A DNA stretch of 64,000 bases from positions 3,737,725 to 3,801,724 of the forward strand of contig NC_059290.1 of the NCBI RefSeq assembly GCF_017591435.1, given 5' to 3'. Shown here in pieces: positions 63,530-64,000 of this stretch (the first letter of the stretch is position 1; each line of letters begins with the position of its first letter). The notes beneath the pieces were generated by a model. It had not been told where the DNA came from, ran no database searches, and saw only the letters and a program-made list of their open reading frames with translations. This stretch comes from Portunus trituberculatus. Its lineage: Eukaryota > Arthropoda > Malacostraca > Decapoda > Portunidae. Both the position numbers and the translations under genes were made by a program.

Positions 63530-64000
63530 AAATAGCACACTCGCTTGTCTCAACATCTCATCTAGACTTCTTTAAATGCATTTTAAAAAATTAGCAAAGG
63601 TTTTAAAAGATACTTTATTGATTCTACTGAGAGCTTAACAATGTCTATGCACCACCAATAAGAAAAATAAATAAATAAACATAAGAATTCGTTTAAAAGT
63701 CTCTGTGGTTTTTGGATTCCGATGAGAGCCAAGAGTGATTCATAATGCAGGTTTTGGTTCACACGTCATCCACTTGAAGCTACTCAAAACTTATCTTATT
63801 TCGAGGCTATTTGAATATTTGTTTTCTCTTCTTCATTGCTGTCCAGTTATTATGTTCTCTGCAATTATTGATTTTGTTGACTGTTTGAACAGAACTTCAT
63901 TTTGTCAAATCATTATCAGCTTTCTTGACTCTAATGCTAACGATTTGTAGCACTTGTTCGCTGATTTCCTGAAAAAAAAAAAAAAAAACTGACAGAGTAA
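63530..64000. other. edge of window, no gene identified
   Basis: AT-rich. Expected upstream exons of the 62975-63526 gene were looked for on the - strand but none with a fitting phase-0 donor was convincing. A-run at 63972-63988. Confidence 0.4.

Overview
This window is eukaryotic nuclear DNA, most likely from a decapod crustacean (a crab-like genome is my best guess). The genes are split by many short GT-AG introns, arthropod-type CCTAA (TTAGG) repeats occur inside the sequence, long GA/CT, GT/CA, TA and trinucleotide microsatellites are very frequent, and remnants of non-LTR retrotransposons and small inverted-repeat elements are scattered throughout. The taxonomic guess rests on general style and remembered repeat families, not on a search.

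Layout. 1-5.6 kb: no gene; an old minisatellite array with later insertions, plus GA/CT tracts. 5.6-7.4 kb: first copy of a ~1.8-kb repeat that recurs at 42.4-44.3 kb. 7.6-14.4 kb (+): POMT1, protein O-mannosyltransferase 1, 13 visible coding exons, 5' coding exon not identified. 15.8-32.3 kb (-): a complete patched-domain (SSD/RND-like) membrane protein of 940 residues in 20 coding exons, joined by splice phase; one exon (17547-17649) is hidden inside apparent intron. POMT1 and this gene are tail to tail with poly(A) signals about 50 bases apart. Inside the ~6.2-kb second intron of the patched-domain gene lies an apparently intronless 366-codon gene on the same strand (26028-27128) with an N-myristoylation-type start and three internal repeats. 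34.4-40.0 kb (+): a USF-type bHLH leucine-zipper transcription factor, 276 residues in 5 exons, head to head with the patched-domain gene. Three evenly spaced CACATG E-boxes lead into its start codon.

40-62 kb is mostly gene-poor: the second copy of the 1.8-kb repeat, a lone Ig-like terminal exon at 45.3-45.6 kb (-), a stop-containing exon-like stretch at 48.4 kb, a compound CCTAA/G-rich array at 51.2-51.6 kb, a large AAT/TTA microsatellite inside an inverted-repeat element at 53.1-54.2 kb, an interrupted duplication at 54.2-57.4 kb, and LINE fragments at 51.7-52.1 and 59.6-61.2 kb. At the right edge (62975-63526, -) three small exons fit each other in phase and encode part of an unrecognised hydrophobic protein.

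The named genes do not form a pathway. POMT1 acts in ER O-mannosylation (for example of dystroglycan), the patched-domain protein is probably a sterol/lipid-type transporter relative, and USF is a nuclear E-box factor. All exon joins were made by eye from frame, phase and splice sites, so exact edges could be off by a few bases where alternative sites exist.
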